DNA from: an uncultured Ligilactobacillus sp.
Lineage (GTDB): Bacteria > Bacillota > Bacilli > Lactobacillales > Lactobacillaceae
DNA: 64,000 nt
Reading direction: 5' to 3'
Assembly (NCBI GenBank): GCA_944326135.1
Contig: CALVCU010000010.1
Span: 1-64,000, forward strand
Shown: one piece after another, positions 62,419 to 64,000 of the stretch
Layout: every line of letters starts with the position of its first letter
How positions within the stretch are numbered: position 1 is the stretch's first letter
Made by a program: the position numbers and the translations under genes
Notes under the pieces: generated by a model
What the model was told of the DNA's origin: nothing
Seen by the model: only the letters and a program-made list of their open reading frames with translations
Databases searched by the model: none

Positions 62419-64000
62419 TTATAATGCTTCGCTAATTCCCTTATTAACTGCCTGCTTTTCAGCATTAATTAAATCAACTTTACCCTTGATTACCTTTACA
62501 TCCATTTCAATTTCACGTGTTAGTCCGGGAGTATTTAATTTTGGCTCAAAGAATGCTTTAAATTCTTTATACCGTTTTTCAGTATCAAATGTATTAGCTG
62601 TGACAGTGATATATGTATGGAATTCCATATCACCACCAACCGTTTCATTCATCCAATTCCAATTATCTCGCATCCAATCCCAAGCAGCTTGTTGCCCATC
62701 ATTATTTTGCAATAAGCCTAAATACCATTCTCGTAAATCTTGTGGTTTGATAGTATCTGCATTCTTGAATTCTTGCAATAATTTTTGGACAAATTGTTTA
62801 TCTGTGGTTGCAGTTAAAGCAACACTAAGGTCACGTTGGTATATCCCATCACTTGTTTGGCGATACTCATTCAAAAGTTTTTCATATAGTTTTTCGTTTC
62901 CATAATTAGTAACTTCACTCATCATTACCGCAGCACGCACACTTGCTGGAATATTTATAATATTATCTTGATATTCAGTAAATAATTTATGTGCTGCTTC
63001 AATTGCTTTTTCATTTTTACCATATAATGCTGCCTTAACAATTGTTGGACGACCTAAAATTGCATCATTATCATCTTTTGATGTAGCTTTTATTCCCAAC
63101 TTAGCAAATTTACTTTCACTTAATTGATTAAATAAAGCACGTAAATTTTTCTCATCTTGAGAATCAGGTGTAACAAATTTCTTTAAATCATCAGCAATTT
63201 CAAATAAAGCATCATTAACAATATATGATTGATTGTCCTTAAAGTGACCCATTAATGGAATTAATGCTGAATATGATATCTCACGTCCCTTAGCAAGTAA
63301 ATGCATATCTTGTAATAATTCACGTTGACTAATTGCATCCAGTTCATCAAGATGCTCTAAAATATCATTAAGTAATGTTTCATCATATTTTACAATAAAG
63401 TGAGAATTATTATCTACATTAAGAATTAATGGCTTATTATTGTTCTTTTGTTTTAATTCTTGATAATTTCCAAGATCTAAGGTTGTATCCTTCATTAATT
63501 CAGGAATAGTTTCATAATTACTATTCAAAGGAATTTGCCATTTCCGTCCCATATCTTTACCTTCACCAATAAAGAACTGTTTCTGTGATAATTGTAAGTT
63601 TCCATCTACAATCTTAGCAGTTACAACGGGATACCCAGGTTGATTCAACCATGATTTCATTACTGCACTAACGTCAATTCCTGAAGCATCGCCTAGTGCC
63701 TTCCATAAATCTTCACCAACAGCATTGCCATATTTATGAGCTTCAAAGTAGTTCTTTAAACCTTTGCGTAATGCATCATCGCCAATTAAAGAACGTACCA
63801 TTACAAGCATTCTTGAACCCTTAGCATAAACAATTGCTCCATCAAAAATTGCATCAATATCAGCGGGATCTTCTACTTCAACGTGTACAGGTTGAACTCC
63901 ATCAATTGCATCACGATTTAATGCCATTGGTACTTCTTTTTCTTGAAATACTTCCCACATATGCCATTCAGGATGAATTGCATCACTTGATACATATTCC
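62419..64000 (-). CDS. pepN: Aminopeptidase N, C-terminal part (gene cut by window edge)
   Basis: An open frame of 526 codons that continues past base 64000. It covers the end of the M1 metallopeptidase catalytic domain (...VYAKGSRMLVMVRSLIGDDALRKGLKNYF, the helix with the product-side Tyr region) and the helical ERAP1-like C-terminal domain. The zinc motif HExxH would lie beyond the edge. PepN removes N-terminal residues from peptides taken up for nutrition. The internal ATG at 63960 is not the true start, because EYVSSDAIHPEWH upstream stays in frame. Confidence 0.94.
   Translation of the reverse strand, partial: EYVSSDAIHPEWHMWEVFQEKEVPMALNRDAIDGVQPVHVEVEDPADIDAIFDGAIVYAKGSRMLVMVRSLIGDDALRKGLKNYFEAHKYGNAVGEDLWKALGDASGIDVSAVMKSWLNQPGYPVVTAKIVDGNLQLSQKQFFIGEGKDMGRKWQIPLNSNYETIPELMKDTTLDLGNYQELKQKNNNKPLILNVDNNSHFIVKYDETLLNDILEHLDELDAISQRELLQDMHLLAKGREISYSALIPLMGHFKDNQSYIVNDALFEIADDLKKFVTPDSQDEKNLRALFNQLSESKFAKLGIKATSKDDNDAILGRPTIVKAALYGKNEKAIEAAHKLFTEYQDNIINIPASVRAAVMMSEVTNYGNEKLYEKLLNEYRQTSDGIYQRDLSVALTATTDKQFVQKLLQEFKNADTIKPQDLREWYLGLLQNNDGQQAAWDWMRDNWNWMNETVGGDMEFHTYITVTANTFDTEKRYKEFKAFFEPKLNTPGLTREIEMDVKVIKGKVDLINAEKQAVNKGISEAL

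Overview
The window is AT-rich DNA from a low-GC Gram-positive bacterium, almost certainly a member of the Lactobacillaceae. The evidence is the set of genes: a D-lactate dehydrogenase of the lactobacillus type, a ClpL chaperone, mannose- and fructose-class PTS operons, a lactobacillus-type ornithine decarboxylase, a DUF4767 zinc-ribbon protein, an LmrB-like exporter with a DUF4811 partner, and a PepN aminopeptidase. Species cannot be named from the sequence alone. The gdpP-rplI-dnaB group and a jag/khpB gene are origin-proximal in many lactobacilli, so the window may lie near oriC; that is inference.

Layout. 1-420: tandem promoters and leader of an rRNA operon that runs off the left edge on the minus strand, then the terminator of the man operon. 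421-7177: a mannose-family PTS operon (EIIB, EIIAB, EIIC, EIID, ManO), read from a sigma-54 promoter, with its LevR/ManR activator upstream. 7376-25886: an AarF/UbiB kinase, Hsp20, three DHA2 drug exporters, an HesB-like protein, D-LDH, a TauE/DsrE pair, a lipoprotein, a DJ-1 protein, a MATE/DUF805 operon, a RelE-like/GreA-like pair, a Cd/Zn ATPase with its ArsR repressor, and TetR-LmrB-DUF4811. 25936-34641: envelope functions (sortase, zinc-ribbon membrane proteins, a TcaA-like protein, DUF1700-DUF4097-PspC), an OhrR-like regulator, Jag and a small ORF with a possible LexA box. 34998-39960: dnaB, rplI, gdpP, pnuC. 40172-48649: a secreted DUF1002 protein, fruRKA, a HAD gene broken by a stop codon, UspA and a deoxynucleoside kinase. 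48815-54963: DUF4767 and AbrB-DUF998 proteins, a small HTH regulator, ClpL, an unassigned structured RNA and gap. 55170-64000: LysR, ornithine decarboxylase with a divergent APC antiporter and a leader ORF, a phosphatase, GlpF, a second broken HAD gene and partial pepN.

How the genes fit together. Sugar uptake (Man and Fru PTS), glycolysis (gap) and D-lactate formation (ldhD) make up the energy core. Ornithine decarboxylation with amino-acid/amine exchange would provide acid resistance. Many genes serve envelope or efflux stress. Regulation is unusually readable: a sigma-54 promoter with flanking GTGTATCA repeats, three contiguous 10-bp FruR repeats, an SmtB/CzrA-type operator, cre-like sites, and several palindromes in promoter regions.

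Most interesting items: the RelE/HigB-like gene overlapping a GreA-like gene behind a palindromic promoter; the self-contained structured RNA at about 53625-53752; the 23-codon leader ORF ahead of the antiporter; the AbrB-DUF998 fusion; the possible LexA box at a 37-codon ORF; and decay of two paralogous HAD phosphatase genes. No CRISPR array, complete insertion sequence, prophage or complete tRNA gene was seen.
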